DNA from: Juglans regia
Lineage: Eukaryota; Streptophyta; Magnoliopsida; Fagales; Juglandaceae
Length of the DNA: 64,000 nucleotides
Direction of reading: 5' to 3'
Assembly: GCF_001411555.2 (NCBI RefSeq)
Contig: NC_049901.1
Location: 41,386,964-41,450,963, forward strand
In this document: positions 24,796-37,395 of the stretch, piece by piece
Position numbering within the stretch: the first letter of the stretch is position 1
Layout: each line of letters starts with the position of its first letter
Position numbers and translations under genes: made by a program
The notes under the pieces: model-generated
Told to the model about the DNA's origin: nothing
The model's database searches: none
What the model saw: only the letters and a program-made list of their open reading frames with translations

Positions 24796-25339
24796 TAGGG
24801 GTGAAAAAAGACTGGCCAACCAATAAATCGAACCGAATCGAATTGAATCGGTGAATTCGGTCCAGTATCGATTTTATATTTTGAAAACTAATCAAAATCG
24901 ATTCAATTTTAATTTTCTTTTTTTTAACACCGGACCATAATGATTCATGTAAATATATATTTTTAATTTTTTATATTATATAAAATATTTTTTCTAGAAT
25001 ATATAATTTTGATATCTAATATATATAATTATATATTATCACTATAGTTTATAGTATTAGTAGTTATACTAAAACATGAATATCACTATATATTATAATA
25101 TACTATAATATATCACTATAGTCTATAATACAATTATAATATATAGACTATGCTATATATATTATATATAGCATATTATATAATATATATAATATCGAAA
25201 AAGTTGGACCGAAATTGATAAAACTGAAAGTACCGGTTTAGAAGTGTAACCGGTACGGTATCAGTTCTTCAAATCTCAAAATCGATGTATACCGGTTCGT
25301 TTTTAAAATATATCTAAAACCGAACCGGTTACATCTCTA
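24796..25339. mobile_element. CCGG-rich non-autonomous DNA transposon (hAT-like)
   Basis: Starts TAGGGGTGAAA and ends TTACATCTCTA (inverted, imperfect). The subterminal parts are full of ACCGG, CGGTCC and GAACCG motifs, and the middle is almost pure AT. The layout is the same as in the element at 38,532-39,208, which does have near-perfect 8-bp target duplications. No clear duplication is seen here. Confidence 0.5.
25149..25175. repeat. AT-rich palindrome
   Basis: Two 13-bp arms (TATGCTATATATA and its reverse complement) surround a single central base. It lies inside the DNA transposon at 24,796-25,339. Confidence 0.85.
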
Positions 25340-25374
25340 ACTCTATTAGACTACCTATGTCCCTCTCTGTATAC

Positions 25375-25700
25375 TTGAACTATCTCAAAATTTTGTGAAT
25401 AATAATAAAATAGTTTGAATTAAAATGTTTTATTAGATTTTGAAAAATAAGAGAGAAAAAGTTGAATACAAATTTTATAAAGTTAAAAAATTATTTGAAT
25501 ATAACTTTTTGATATAATTTTTATTTTAAAATTTTGAAAAAATTATGTTGATTTTTAAGTTTTGTTTTGAGATTTGTAAAATTTGTAATGATTATATAAA
25601 AATTTAAAAAATTAAAAATTAAAAAACGTCTTATATGATTGATGGACGAGAAAAGATTGCGAGAAATTTTGATAATTTTTCATCGCATCTCATTTACTAA
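25375..25700. mobile_element. Degenerate MITE-like AT-rich segment
   Basis: Motifs such as GAACTATCTCAAAATTTTGTG at the left and TTTTGTTTTGAGATTTGTAAAA with TGTAATGATT at the right resemble the GATGA-ended MITE family, but the borders are lost. Confidence 0.35.
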
Positions 25701-25979
25701 ACATACACTGAACCATTATTGCACTCAACATGGAATTTAACAAAAAAACAAAACATAGAAGGTAAAATAAAATTACTTTACTCTTCAAGCACTGTTTATT
25801 GAAATATAAACAGTCTATTTTATAGAATCCTCATGTTGCAATGATCTAAAATTATTAAATCACATATTATTGGGGGGCAGCTATCTATCAATTATCATAC
25901 GGTACTTTACAAAAAGGTTCATGTAAATGACCAATGAAATGACTGAAATGCCCATATGCGGGTATCCGAATACTTTCGT

Positions 25980-27010
25980 AACGGTCAACATTGCCTTAAG
26001 AAACCGGCTGTTTTATTTTATATACATATACATGTTGTGCGATACAGGGTATAGAAGGCCATTGGTTTACATCAGTCTCCCCCGTCTGCTTGCTCGACTT
26101 TAGGCCGGTCTGGTCTTGCTTCCCATCTATGGCTCTTCCCTTTTCACATTCGAGAACAATCCAAAACTACTTTTTGTCCCAGCTTTCTTCATACCCAGCC
26201 GCCTCTCTTCAGGTTTGCTTCTCGTATCTTTTGATGTGTGGCTTCGTCTTTGAGTTTAATCTTGTTGTTTTAATCTTGTATATGCTGGATTCTTTCGCTT
26301 TAGATGTTTTTCTCAATAAGGGTTTGTTTCATTTCTGCGTTTGGTGAATTGGGTTTCAAGCAATTCAATGCAATTTTGAGAATTTTAGCCCTTTCAGTTC
26401 TTGGGGTTTGGGTTTGTAACTGTTGTGCCAGGATGGGTTTGATTCTTTTTCTTTTTTTCTTTTATTCAATTTGGTGAATTAGGTGATGAAGGATTTTCTT
26501 TAATCCTCAGGAGGCGGCAAAAACCTGAGCTTACGTGTGTAGAGGACTTGGGAACTAATTGAACGTACATGTATAGTACGCACTTTTGAAGTCTTGAAAC
26601 TCGTTTGTATTGTCGTTTTGCATCGGAGTTTTAATTTATCCTATTGGAATTATATTGGATATTGAAGTCTCGCATTGATTGGGTGCGATTGAACTTGCCT
26701 TGTTGAAGCTATTTAAAGTTATCGGTTGCTGTTGAACTTTCAACTCCCTGAATTTCTCTCCTCGGTCAACTTGGTGAACTGAGTATCATGAAGATAGTCC
26801 AGTGATTTGAGCACTTGAACTGAATTCAAAATATTAGAGTGCAGGCTGCATTTCCACCTCTCTTCCTATCTGGTTTAAGTTCTGGGGCACAAGGGTTTCT
26901 ATTTATGCATCTCCCTTTCGGTCCTTGATTCTGGTGACTAACAGAGAGAAGACATATTTGATTATCATTTGGCTCTTGAACTTGGAGGTTGAGTGCATTA
27001 TTCGTTCAAA
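25980..27010 (+). promoter_or_regulatory. Promoter and 5' UTR (with a probable intron) of the CRCK3-like gene
   Basis: A TATA-like stretch, TTTATATACATA, lies at 26,016-26,027. A possible 5'-UTR exon ends CTCTTCAG before GTTTGC at about 26,212, and a pyrimidine-preceded acceptor (GTGACTAACAG) sits near 26,944, just upstream of the start codon at 27,011. A long leader intron is therefore likely, but neither border is proven. The open frame at 26,090-26,347 spans the proposed donor and is probably non-coding. Confidence 0.4.
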
Positions 27011-30000
27011 ATGGATCTAATTGTTTTAAGTCTGTTGTTATTGGTGCAATTACCAAGAATATATGCCTCAGAAATTTTCCATTCAAAGGTTTGTGGCGCT
27101 GATCACATTGACTATTCATATTCAAATGCTTGTGAACATTTTTACATAAATGGGAACACAGTCGACAAAGTTTTTTTCTGCGAGGCCCTCCAATCTTATC
27201 ATGCAGATGGTTGCATATTCGATGAATACCTTGAAAGTAATCGATGTGAATCGGATCCTGCACTAGGTATATATCAATATGATTTGTTGGTTACAGTTTC
27301 TGGTTTAGAAATGTAATTTCATAATGTTTAGTAAAATCTTGAGTAAAAATTTTAGAACCTAAATCAAGTGTTACGTTTTTGCAGCTGATTTGGAATTTAA
27401 GATAGGAAGAAAACTTTCACAAAAGGAGGTAAAGGAAGGACAGGAAAACCACCACCAAAACATTCATCCCAATGGTCACAAACGGCTAACCCCAAAAATA
27501 GCTGCCGCAACAACTGGAGTTTTGGTTCTGTGTTGTGTTTTCCTCTGTGCTTGCTTTCAAAGGAAAAGGAAAGCGACATCCCACACTGTTCTTTTTAAGG
27601 AGCCACATTCAAGTGAGTAGAATTGTTCATCACGAATCTTGTCATCTATGATAATTAATAATTTCCTAGCCATGAATTGATATGGCTAAGCTTTCCTAGT
27701 TATCTTATATCTTTAATTTTTATCTTTAGAAGCAAGAGTCAATAAAAGGCTCTCAAGCTTGTACATTTATACTATTTACAGTGTTCTGCAATTATGGTAT
27801 TGTTCTCCACATTGTTCAAGCTTGGCTAGCTTGATCCGATGAAGTGTTCTTCCTTACTTTTTAAGGCTATAGTCGACCAATGAATATTTTTGTTCTTGCA
27901 GTGGATTCAGTTTCTTCTTCTGATGTGATTTGTACTTCTGAAAAGATTCCAGCCAGTCCACGTCGAGTACCAGTATCACCTAGCCCTTCCAAATTCTCAT
28001 TGTCACCAAAACTTACTAGACTTGGATCATTACATCTCACTCTGAACCAGGTTACCAAAGCAACAGGCAATTTCTCGCCCTCATTACAAATTGGTGAAGG
28101 AGGATTTGGAACTGTCTACAGAGCCCAGCTTGAAGATGGCCAGGTGGTTGCCATAAAGCGGGCAAAGAAGGTAGTATCGGTTCCATTAAATTATGTTGAA
28201 TATACCACTTATTCAATCCGTTTTTGGTAAATAAGAAACTTTGAAGTTTGATATTAATGGTAGAACTTACGTTCTGGGAAATCAAGAAGAAGTTGTTTTG
28301 AACCTTTAAACTATTTAATGTGGTAGAGCATTCAGATCAAGAAAAGTACAACCACCTTTTGATTATAACTGCATAGCTGTCTCCAGCCTATGGAAGAACT
28401 TGATATCAGCATGAATTAAGAAATCAGATTTTACTTGCCCAGAAATAAAGGTTGAAATGAAGGAAACATCATGCAATGGAATGTTCTTTGCATTTAGCAT
28501 CTCCTTGCAACTCGATTGATGAATGTTATTCAATCTTATTAAACTAAGTTGCAAATTGTGATTTGGAAGTACTTATCAAAAGAAAAAAGATTGTGATTTG
28601 GAAGCTAGTCAGTTGGGCTATGAGAGCCAGATGTTTGGGGTTCTTTTGAGTAGTTTTGCAAGGTCTTGTCTCTATGCTATGAAAAGTTTGTGTTGATATT
28701 TGCTCAGTGCCAATGTCACTTTAAGTTCAATCTAGCTTTGCTTAAAGGGATTTCAATTATGGAGTCTCACGTCATCGGCTCTATCTAATTATTCAATTTA
28801 TCATTCTGAAGGAGTTTCTTTGTGTTAACCTGAAATAATTGTGTAGGAAGTCTTTGAGAGTCTGCGTACAGAATTCAGTAGTGAAGTTGACCTTCTGGCC
28901 AAAATTGATCACCGGAGTCTAGTCAAATTGCTAGGTTATATTGACAGAGGAAATGAACGCCTAATCATCACAGAGTATGTGCCAAACGGTACTCTAAGAG
29001 AACATTTGGATGGTAAGATTAGTGTAATCATAAGATTGGCAAATATCTCAATCCAGAACACCTTGATGTCAACTGTCTTGCTGCTATTACTGGCAGGTCA
29101 GCGTGGAAAAATTCTGGATTTCAATCAGCGACTTGAAATTGCCATCGATGTTGCTCATGGCCTAACTTATCTCCATCAATATGCAGGTACCTAACATTCA
29201 GTTTAATTGATTTGTTTCTTGGATAATCGGAATTCTTTAAAGTAATCCTAGTTTATCTATTCTTTGGGTTTTTTTTTTTTTTTGGGGGGGGGGATGAAAT
29301 TGGAATCTTACAACCAAGTGATTTTAGAATTTATGCTGCATTCCCCATTTTCCTTACTGTTCCTTCATCTTCTCAACAAAGAAGTAGAATCTACCAGAAT
29401 ACTTTTGATATAAAATACTAGACTTCACAATGTCCTAGTCTCAGTTTGGAGTGAAATATTATTTTCGTACATGATTATTCTCGTTATACATGGCTTTATA
29501 TGTTAACTCTTTTTTCTCTCTTTGCCTTACTGCAACTGCATCATCAATAGGAGGGTTGTAGTGGTCTGTATCTATCACCCTGTACAGTTATTACACTGAG
29601 GAGCCATGATTTCCACAGTCAATGGTTTCCATTCATCATGTAGACAACAAATGATGATAAAAGTCTCGTATTTGGAAACATGAATGCTTGAAACCCCATG
29701 CTACTTGAGAGCTATGTTCCTCTTATCCTCTTCCAGACCTGCCTTTGGGTGCATGCCTCATCATAGTCTGTCGAAAAAAGTTCTTATTCCAATGAGTGCA
29801 TAATGTTCAGTCTGTGATTTAGACACTTTCATGTGTTCATGTGACATAGATATCGTATAGCCTATGTCATTTCTTTATGTATTTAATACTAATCGGCCAA
29901 ATCTTTTGCTCATGTTGCTATAGAGAAGCAAATTATCCATCGGGATGTCAAGTCGTCCAACATTCTTCTGACAGAGAGCATGAGGGCTAAAGTGGCTGAT

Positions 30001-31003
30001 TTTGGATTTGCAAGGCTTGGTCCACTGGAATCTGATCAAACACACATTTCTACTAAAGTGAAAGGGACAGTTGGCTACCTGGATCCTGAGTACATGAGGA
30101 CCTATCAACTCACTACCAAGAGTGATGTTTACTCATTTGGGATTTTACTTATAGAGATTCTGACAGGTCACCGTCCTGTGGAAATGAAGAGAGCCCCTGA
30201 AGAGCGGGTGACACTTAGATGGGTAAGCATGTATTCTATTACATTCAGAGTTTTTTTTCTTAAAAAAATTTATTTTGAGGCAGTTGTGTATACTTATCAA
30301 GTACTGTGGAACCTCATGTTACTCTCAGAACATGGGATAACCATTAATACATGTGAAACACAACGCCGATATGATGGAGTGTATCTCATGGAAACACCAA
30401 AATTACGACTATGCCTCTATCAAATGATTCTTTGTGCAGGTGTAACCTAGGCTGCAATCTGGAATTGGTGATGCCAAAGTCCTATCTCCTTGCCATATTT
30501 ATTATTGTCAGCCTTCCACCCAACCTTACCCAGTTAAATCTATTAATGTTGGCTGGACTGAGATTACCAAGAGTTTAAGAAATGTAAATATTATATTTCC
30601 ATTGGGAGTCTTGATTTGGTCCTACGATTAAGTTATTTCAGATGTTGGCTTGATTCACTCATAACGCCAATGCAGGGTACCGATGTCACTTTTTATTGTT
30701 ACTTTGTTGCTCAGTTATGCTTTCCATGCATTTTAAAGTTACTGCTAACATTCAATTATTTAAGTTCTCAATGGATTTCATAATGTGCAGGCCTTTAACA
30801 AGTACAATGAAGGAAATGTGATGGAATTGGTGGATCCTTTGATGGAGGAAGTCGTCGATTCAGAGGTACTTATGAAAATGTTTTCTTTGGCTTTCCACTG
30901 TGCAGCACCAATTCGAGACGATCGCCCAGACATGAAATCAGTGGGAGAACAGTTGTGGGCAATAAGGGCAGACTATCTTAAGAGTGCAAGGACAGGGCAT
31001 TGA
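27011..31003 (+). CDS. CRCK3: Membrane-anchored calmodulin-binding receptor-like kinase (CRCK3-like), complete, 7 exons
   Basis: A Ser/Thr kinase of the plant calmodulin-binding receptor-like kinase group, which links calcium signals to stress and immune responses. Exons: 27011-27266, 27385-27612, 27902-28170, 28847-29012, 29097-29186, 29924-30222, 30791-31003. They join in frame to 506 aa, close to the 510 aa I recall for Arabidopsis CRCK3. Visible parts: an N-terminal signal-peptide-like segment (about 1-20), a short Cys-containing outer region, a membrane helix at about 124-143, then a kinase domain with GEGGFG at 226-231, catalytic Lys247 in VVAIK, HRDVK with Asp344, and DFG at 362-364. 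The Arg before the catalytic Asp marks an RD kinase. I chose the ATG at 27,011 because it opens directly into the hydrophobic leader. Assignment to CRCK3 rather than a close paralogue is probable. Confidence 0.92.
28555..28604 (+). mobile_element. Ultra-short LINE tail with 15-bp target duplication
   Basis: The 15-base sequence ATTGTGATTTGGAAG occurs at 28,555-28,569 and again at 28,590-28,604. Between the copies is only TACTTATCAAAAGAAAAAAG (20 bases), an A-rich tail matching the 3' ends of the other probable LINE pieces here. This fits target-primed reverse transcription that stopped almost at once. It lies in intron 3 of the CRCK3-like gene. Confidence 0.8.
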
Positions 31004-31876
31004 CTGCAATTTGGGAGTTGTCATTTGTAAATCGTGTTTTCTTCAGTGCTCACACGGCGAAGCAGATTTTTCCTTTGAACAAATCTTACTTTTTTGTTCT
31101 TTGCTTTATTCTTAATTCTTGAACACATTAGAAGATGTTTATTGTTTTTCAACTTCTCATCTCAAAGCAGTGCCTCACACTATGACAAGCATCAAAAGGA
31201 AATGGGAAAGGCATTTGCTTCTTGAACTTTGCTATGCTGTCATGTAGAATTGAGAATGTATTAAGAGTTTTGCTTCCCTTGAACTTTGCTATGATGTCAT
31301 ATAAGAATCAAGAATGGTGTCATGGACACACGTTCCATGGAAAAGCAGGCGGTGGAGAACGAGAATATGGGTTTCAAGGGGGGCAAGATTCTATACCTTA
31401 ACCTCCTTTGTTTCTATGTTATTCATGACAGCCTCGAAAGTTTTACTTGAATGATGAAAGGGACTAAGAGAGAATAAAATTGCACTTTATTCTATCAACC
31501 TGTTACCCTACATTTCACCTGCATGCCAATATTCTCACTGCTGGGATCATTTTGCAACTCTTAACCTCTAGAAGATAAAAACTTCCCAAAAGTGGGCATT
31601 TATAATTTATTTTCCTGTAACATTGAGAATTATCACAACTAATGGTTCATGAAGCATACACTTCGTTCATTGCATCATCTAATGTATAAAATTTGATAAT
31701 ATAACAAAACATTATTTGTCATTGTCTGGCCCTCTCTTCAGCTCTAAATTTTGTAAAGATTTTGTAAAAGAAGAAATCAAAGCCGGTCCTCCAATAATTC
31801 TGTAATCTGAGCAGCTCCAGTAAGACTAATCACAAACTTAATCTCATAATTAAGCTTCAATGCTTGCTGAGGTGCT
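31004..31876. other. Convergent intergenic stretch between CRCK3-like and CLC-g
   Basis: The 873 bases between the two stop codons hold both 3' UTRs. A segment of about 50 bp is imperfectly duplicated at about 31,216-31,255 and 31,271-31,313 (GAACTTTGCTATG.TGTCAT...GA.TT/CAAGAATG). No other gene or RNA is seen. Confidence 0.6.
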
Positions 31877-34800
31877 CTAAAATAATTTACTCAGAGGTGG
31901 GAACCGGAATCGTAATCTTTTCCACCGGCTCCTTACCAGCATAGGGTGCAAACTTAATATGTGCTCCGGCATGAAATCGTGCCTCGTCAATATGCCCACC
32001 ACAGGGGATCTCTGCAATTAAGAAACAAGGCATTTAGATGCAGATAGTGAGTGAAATGCTACAGTGGAAATAATGATAATTAAGAAGTGTTTCCTCTGGA
32101 CCAAATAAGCAATAACAGCTCTAATGGTGTAGTCCCTACAATGCGTCCTATCAGCCAAAACTGGCAGTGGCATTAAATTTAAATGGAAAATACTAGATGA
32201 ATAAATTATTAGCACCAGAAATGAATGAAACTAGATGGATAAATAAGCAAGCTACTGTGACAAGAGGAAAAAACTGAATTTTCTTGAAAAATATATGCCA
32301 AAGAAATCTAAATTGGCGAGGAAGAGTAACATACATAATGAAAGGTATAAATCAGGAAGACAAACTCTTCGACTTTTAGGGTAAGAGACAACAATCGGCA
32401 TATTATTCAAACATGGCATAAATTAAGTTGCATATGCTTAATGGAAAAATATCCATGCGTCAGGAATAAAACAAAAGGAAATAATGTAGCAGTACATGAC
32501 CAAGGTCGAGTACGCAGAAAAGCATCAAACTTGTGCTAGAGCCCTGTACGTGCATTGATTACACTATAACTTTGTCCAGATCAAAAACTTGTAACCTGTG
32601 TCTCAGACCATCTAATCACCCATGAAAGGTGTGAAATTCGGCAAACAATATAACACAATTACTTACACTAGAGATCTTGGGAATCACCAGCAGGTGCCTT
32701 AAACCGACTTCTCGGAAAAGTAAGAGAGCCTTTGCTAGGGACATCGTCTCCACAACAGTATAAGGTGAAGCATTAGTAAAAGGATGTAAATCTATGAACA
32801 TTTCCATCTCTTCCTCAGATAAATCTATATCTTCTATCTTTTCATCATTGCCTGAACCCCTCTTTGCAAAATCCCCAGCTAAAAACTGCTTAGAGGCGTT
32901 GGAGCCTCCTGTCAAGTCTGGGGTGGACAAGAAAGCTTTCTTCTTTAACAATGTAACAAGGTGAGCTCGTAGGATTATACCAAACAAAACTGGACACTCA
33001 GAATGCGGAGGCTCATCAATTATAGGGAAGCCATTGTGCCTTGTCGTCATAAGAACATGAACTATATTACCAACCTTCTCAATGCCATGAAAGAGCTGAA
33101 GCGGGCCTGTGACCACGTCACCTACTGACAGCTGCCTCATATATGGCTCAGCATGAGTTTCAAGGTAAGGAAATCCCTTTGCTTTCATGATAAGGTCATA
33201 GATATTGCCATTGAAAGCATCAGCTACAGTCTTGGAGACAAGAAGTACCAGCATTATTAATGGCAGCAATAGCAGATTATTGGTCAATTCTAGGATAATT
33301 ACACACAGAGAAACTGTCATTCTCATAGACCCACCAAGAAGGGAGGTAGCACCCAGCACAGCGTAAAGTCCATGGTTAAGATTTGAGTGTGGGCCAACTA
33401 ACATTCCAACAAAACGTCCATAGGATGCACCAGTAACAATAACAGGTACAAAGAGACCAGCAGGAGCAACCACCCCATAGCTAAAGATGCTTAAAAAAAA
33501 GCAAGTAAAAAAGAATATGAGAACTGAGGAGTGTTGGAACTCATCATCGGTGCCTTTACTAAAAAGATTTCTAATAGCATCATCATTTGTGTTAAAAATG
33601 AGGCTGGCAAGATCGTTATAGTAACCAGCGGGGCATTGGAACTTCTTGTAGTTACCAGAGCGGCCTATTGTAGGGCAGGCCTCAGATGCATCAGCTGGAC
33701 AAGGTCGGCAACTTGCAAGCCATGGTAATCCAAAGAGAAGACAAGATGTGAAAATGGAGATGGAGCAAGCAAGACAAATTTTGTAACCAATGCTTCTTCT
33801 GAAAAAAGTCAAAATATAAAAGTGAGTTCAGATAATATGTTGCCACAACATTTTATAACACTAAAAATATTGTGCACATCACAAATCTGAAAAAGGCGGC
33901 TTACTCATTTATGAGACTGTAAATTCGGAGAACCTTCTCTAGAAGAAAATTATATAAACTTCCCAATATGCCCCCTATAACTCCAAGGGCAAGCACAGGA
34001 GGCACATCCACAAGATGATATGAAACAGATTCTGAGTAGACATCAAACATTATGAGCCCCCCTGTACCAAAGAGCCCACATTTTCCACTTAAGCAAAGAT
34101 CAATGAAAGCACGGAGTACTAGTGCCACAACAGCTGTTGTGAAGAAAGATCTCCATAGAAGGGCACTTCTCCACCTGTAGAACAGAACTCGGTGCTTAGT
34201 ATTTTATGGAATCAGGATGCTTTAATTTTGGCATTTTCACCCTTTAAGCTGCACCAACACATACAACTTGAAAAACAAATAGACATTTTGGCATGATTTA
34301 GGACAAGATGATGAGGCCATGACCAGCATGTGTGACAAAACAATTAGCATACTTACTGCTAGCTTGGTCATGTTGTGAACACTCATCTATGCATGTATAC
34401 CAAAAAAAGCAGACAGAAAAAAAAATCACACCAGAAGGGGCTACCAGCTTGCTACTAAAGCCTTTAGGAGGTCTTAATAGAGACCTTAGGGATCAAATAC
34501 TAGCTTCGTCAAGATGGGAGAGGGCTAACTCTGTGTGTTTTCCATGACGCAAAAAACCACCACCTTGCCATATATAATGCAGGAAAAACTCCGAAGTACG
34601 GAAAAGGTAACAAGCTCTTCTTTTTAGTGTGTTAAACTAAAATAAAATTAAGTGTACCCCCCAAAAGGGAGTATTAGAGCATAAATATTTGACATTCATG
34701 TCTGAAATGTTTGCACATATATAGGCTTCATTCCATCCATAAACAACAAATGAAAATAAACAGAGAGCACTACTATATAATTGTTAAGTTCAAGGTTTTG

Positions 34801-36637
34801 CACCAGATCCGATCACCACGTGAAAAATTGAGATACATTAAATTACTATGATGTACAGAACAAACAAGATCAGATAAATATGTTAAAATACCAAGATGCC
34901 ATCTCTTCAAGAGCAAACAGCACACCACCAACAGGGGCACGGAAAGCGGCAGCAATTCCAGCTGCTGATCCACATGTTACAAGATCTCTTCGGTCTCGGT
35001 CATTCTTGAAAAAGCGTAACCATCCCCATGTTAAACCATATTTCTTTGACCCACCCTGACCTAGCAATGATGCTATACATGCACCAGTATGGACCATGGG
35101 CCCTGCCTTTCCCACAAGAAGAGACGATGATACAGCGGAAATGCTGCCGACTATCTGTTCATTGAGCATAAAAAAAAAAATAAGACACTCTCACCATTTT
35201 CCAAAACAAGGACTACATGGATTTCTGCAAGAAACATATTGAGCTTGCCAAATGTCTAAGATTTTTTAAACACTCGAACATTCAACTGCCTGATGGTTGG
35301 CAACATTTGAACTCAATGTCTGTAGAAGAATGCTATATTGGTAAGAATAGTAATTACATAACTTCAACTGAAAGTAGGCAACTTGAGTTTCGAAGCTAAT
35401 CAAAGTATCAAACAGCAGGCCAACACTTAAGTTGTAGAGATACACATACCGAATGCCTTCTTTATGAAAGTTTAAAGGTTTAACTTATTAATATTGGAGG
35501 GATTTCATCGCAGTCAACACCTCTAACACAAGTAGCTGATTCAAGATTAGCATTGGAGAAATGCTTCTTATCTATTTAGTAGATTTGTATTAGAAAATGT
35601 CATATACTATAAATATCACGGAGTAGCTGATTCAAGAAAGTAGGCAAAACTTAAAATAACTCAACTTGCGTTTATCAGATAATATATATATAAAAAAAAA
35701 AAATCTAGTTAATTCAGCAACCCCATGCCTCCGGTCTTATTGTAAAAGGAAAGGAAAGCAAGCCATAGAATCCAAAATATTTGATAAAAATATCAGAAAC
35801 ATAAAAAATTCCCTACCTTAACAACCAAAGTCCGTAACGTAAATATTCCAGGCGCATCCACGCCGTTCAGGTATGCTTTCACTTCCGGAATACCCGAACC
35901 GGCAGCCGCCGGCGCTATAAAAGCCGTAATTATAGACGCGAACAGAGTCAGAACGAAATTAGACACCGAAAATACAAGAAATGCCATTCCATACCTGCCA
36001 ATACATTTCCCAAACCCATCAATAGCTTCCCCAGAGCTCATCAAAACAAAACAAAACAAAAAGAGAGAGCAGAGTCCCATTTTTCAACAATCATTCTCTT
36101 TTATTTGTCTCGGGAAAATTTAACAGTTTCCACCAAGCCAATCAGAACCAAAGTGCAAAATTCAGAGTGAAATTATATAACACCTGCTCTCCAACATCAT
36201 GTTAGAAGTGACGACGAACTTCATGCCGGCGAGATTCTCGACGGCGAGGTTATTGCAAAAGCCGACGAGGCTGACAATCAAACCGATGAGAAAGCACAAG
36301 AGCCACTTCATAAACGTGTATTGGAATATCTGCAACTTTCCCCGGCTCCTCCAGTCCTGCTTGAACAGCTCATTCTCGAATATCCTGCAATTTTTCCATT
36401 TTTCAAATAAAAAAACATTTTATCAAACAATCACGATTTACCCATTTCGAAGAAGAAGAAGAAAGCGCTTGGAACATACTCGTAATCGAGGCTCTCGATG
36501 GGACAGACATTGACGCCGACGATGGCGACTTGGGAGGAGGAGTTGGGGACGGATCGTAGGCCGGAGAGCAAGGGGACGGTGATGGAGTCCTCTCGGTCGG
36601 CATTGGGATCGGCCGTGCTGATGATGACGCTGGACAT
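31877..36637 (-). CDS. CLC-G: CLC-g type chloride channel/transporter, complete, 7 exons
   Basis: A CLC family anion transport protein, expected in an internal membrane such as the tonoplast. Exons, 5' to 3': 36637-36480, 36384-36184, 35994-35817, 35154-34892, 34174-33905, 33798-32667, 32011-31877. They join in frame to 778 aa (Arabidopsis CLC-g is about 760). Family hallmarks: GSGIPEVKAYLNG (GSGIP at 152-156, with Ser153 in the selectivity site, usually linked to chloride rather than nitrate preference), GKAGP at 194-198, FALEE with the proton-glutamate position at Glu263, SYGRFVG, and a C-terminal part with two CBS domains ending in a basic tail. The gating glutamate of GKEGP is Ala196 here. 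From memory this change also occurs in Arabidopsis CLC-g, and together with GMAFLVFSVSN-type sequence it points to CLC-g over CLC-c. Confidence 0.94.
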
Positions 36638-36790
36638 GCTTCTTTAGAGTGTTTCAGTTGAACACCATCTGGATTCTGCTCAGAACTCTGAACACACAGA
36701 TATAGAGAGAGAGAGGGTCAAAGCTGATTCGGAGTTTCTCAACTTCTCAAGTTCTGAGACGAAGGTTGTCGTGTTTGTGACAAAGTGAAA
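36638..36790 (-). promoter_or_regulatory. Probable 5' UTR of CLC-g
   Basis: A leader-like stretch with a GA run (about 36,702-36,715) directly upstream of the start codon. I see no clear TATA box and no transcription start is assigned. Confidence 0.35.
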
Positions 36791-37272
36791 TTCTAGTTTT
36801 CTTTCTTTTGTTAATAAATAAAATGGTAACGAGTGATGCCAGTGTTTGGTAATTGGTAATTACATAGTCATCTGAATAATATTAATTTTTATTTATTTTT
36901 TATTTTTTAGTTTACGAAAAATTATTTTTTAGTATAACTTAAAATTAATAAATACTGGCTTGACAAATTTTTAAGCTAAGTTTAAAAAAATAAATAAGAT
37001 TTAAAAGAAATATACTCGATGAAATACAATAAAAAATTGTAGAAATTAATTAAGCTAAATATACTCGCTGTCTTGAAAAAAATTAAAATTAATAATAATA
37101 ATACCAAAAGATAAATAAAAAAGAAGCACGAGAGACTCGCCACTGATCATTTTGACTTTACCTTAGTCTGTTGGTGTATTTATTTTTGTTTCTTTAAATA
37201 TTTAAAAAAAAAATACTATAAATGAATTTGTATTTTTTTAACATTTAAAAAAAAGAAAAAATAAAATAATAT

Positions 37273-37395
37273 TAGATAATTGTACAAAAACAGTATACTT
37301 TTTTAATTTTTTTATATATATTTTATATTTACTCACTTTCTTTTAAAATGAATAACAACACTTACACACCCTCTAATTATAAATATGATTTTTCA
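37273..37395. mobile_element. Dispersed MITE-like family copy (degenerate)
   Basis: Shares the TTTTAAAATGA...ACTTACACACNCTC...ATTATAAATATGATTTTTC end with the copies at 24,110 and 43,400. The 5' part is poorly conserved. Confidence 0.35.

Larger units (their letters stand above)
19261..26000. other. Gene-free AT-rich repeat region
   Basis: No gene is recognisable in about 6.7 kb. It holds several MITEs (listed separately), AT microsatellites (about 19,329-19,355, 19,501-19,519 and 20,324-20,338), a probable retroposon 3' tail ending near 20,845, and a 13-bp-arm AT palindrome at 25,149-25,175. The last few hundred bases lead into the CRCK3-like promoter. Confidence 0.6.

Noticed and set aside
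24796..25347. An 8-bp target duplication around the 24,796 element
   Set aside because: The flanks tatctatc and actctatt differ at too many positions to claim.
26090..26347. 85-aa open frame upstream of CRCK3
   Set aside because: Crosses the likely donor of a leader intron; best read as 5' UTR and intron.
30223..30450. Extension of CRCK3 exon 6 beyond 30,222
   Set aside because: Reads past a good GTAAGC donor into sequence without kinase features; exon 7 at 30,791 restores the C-lobe in phase.
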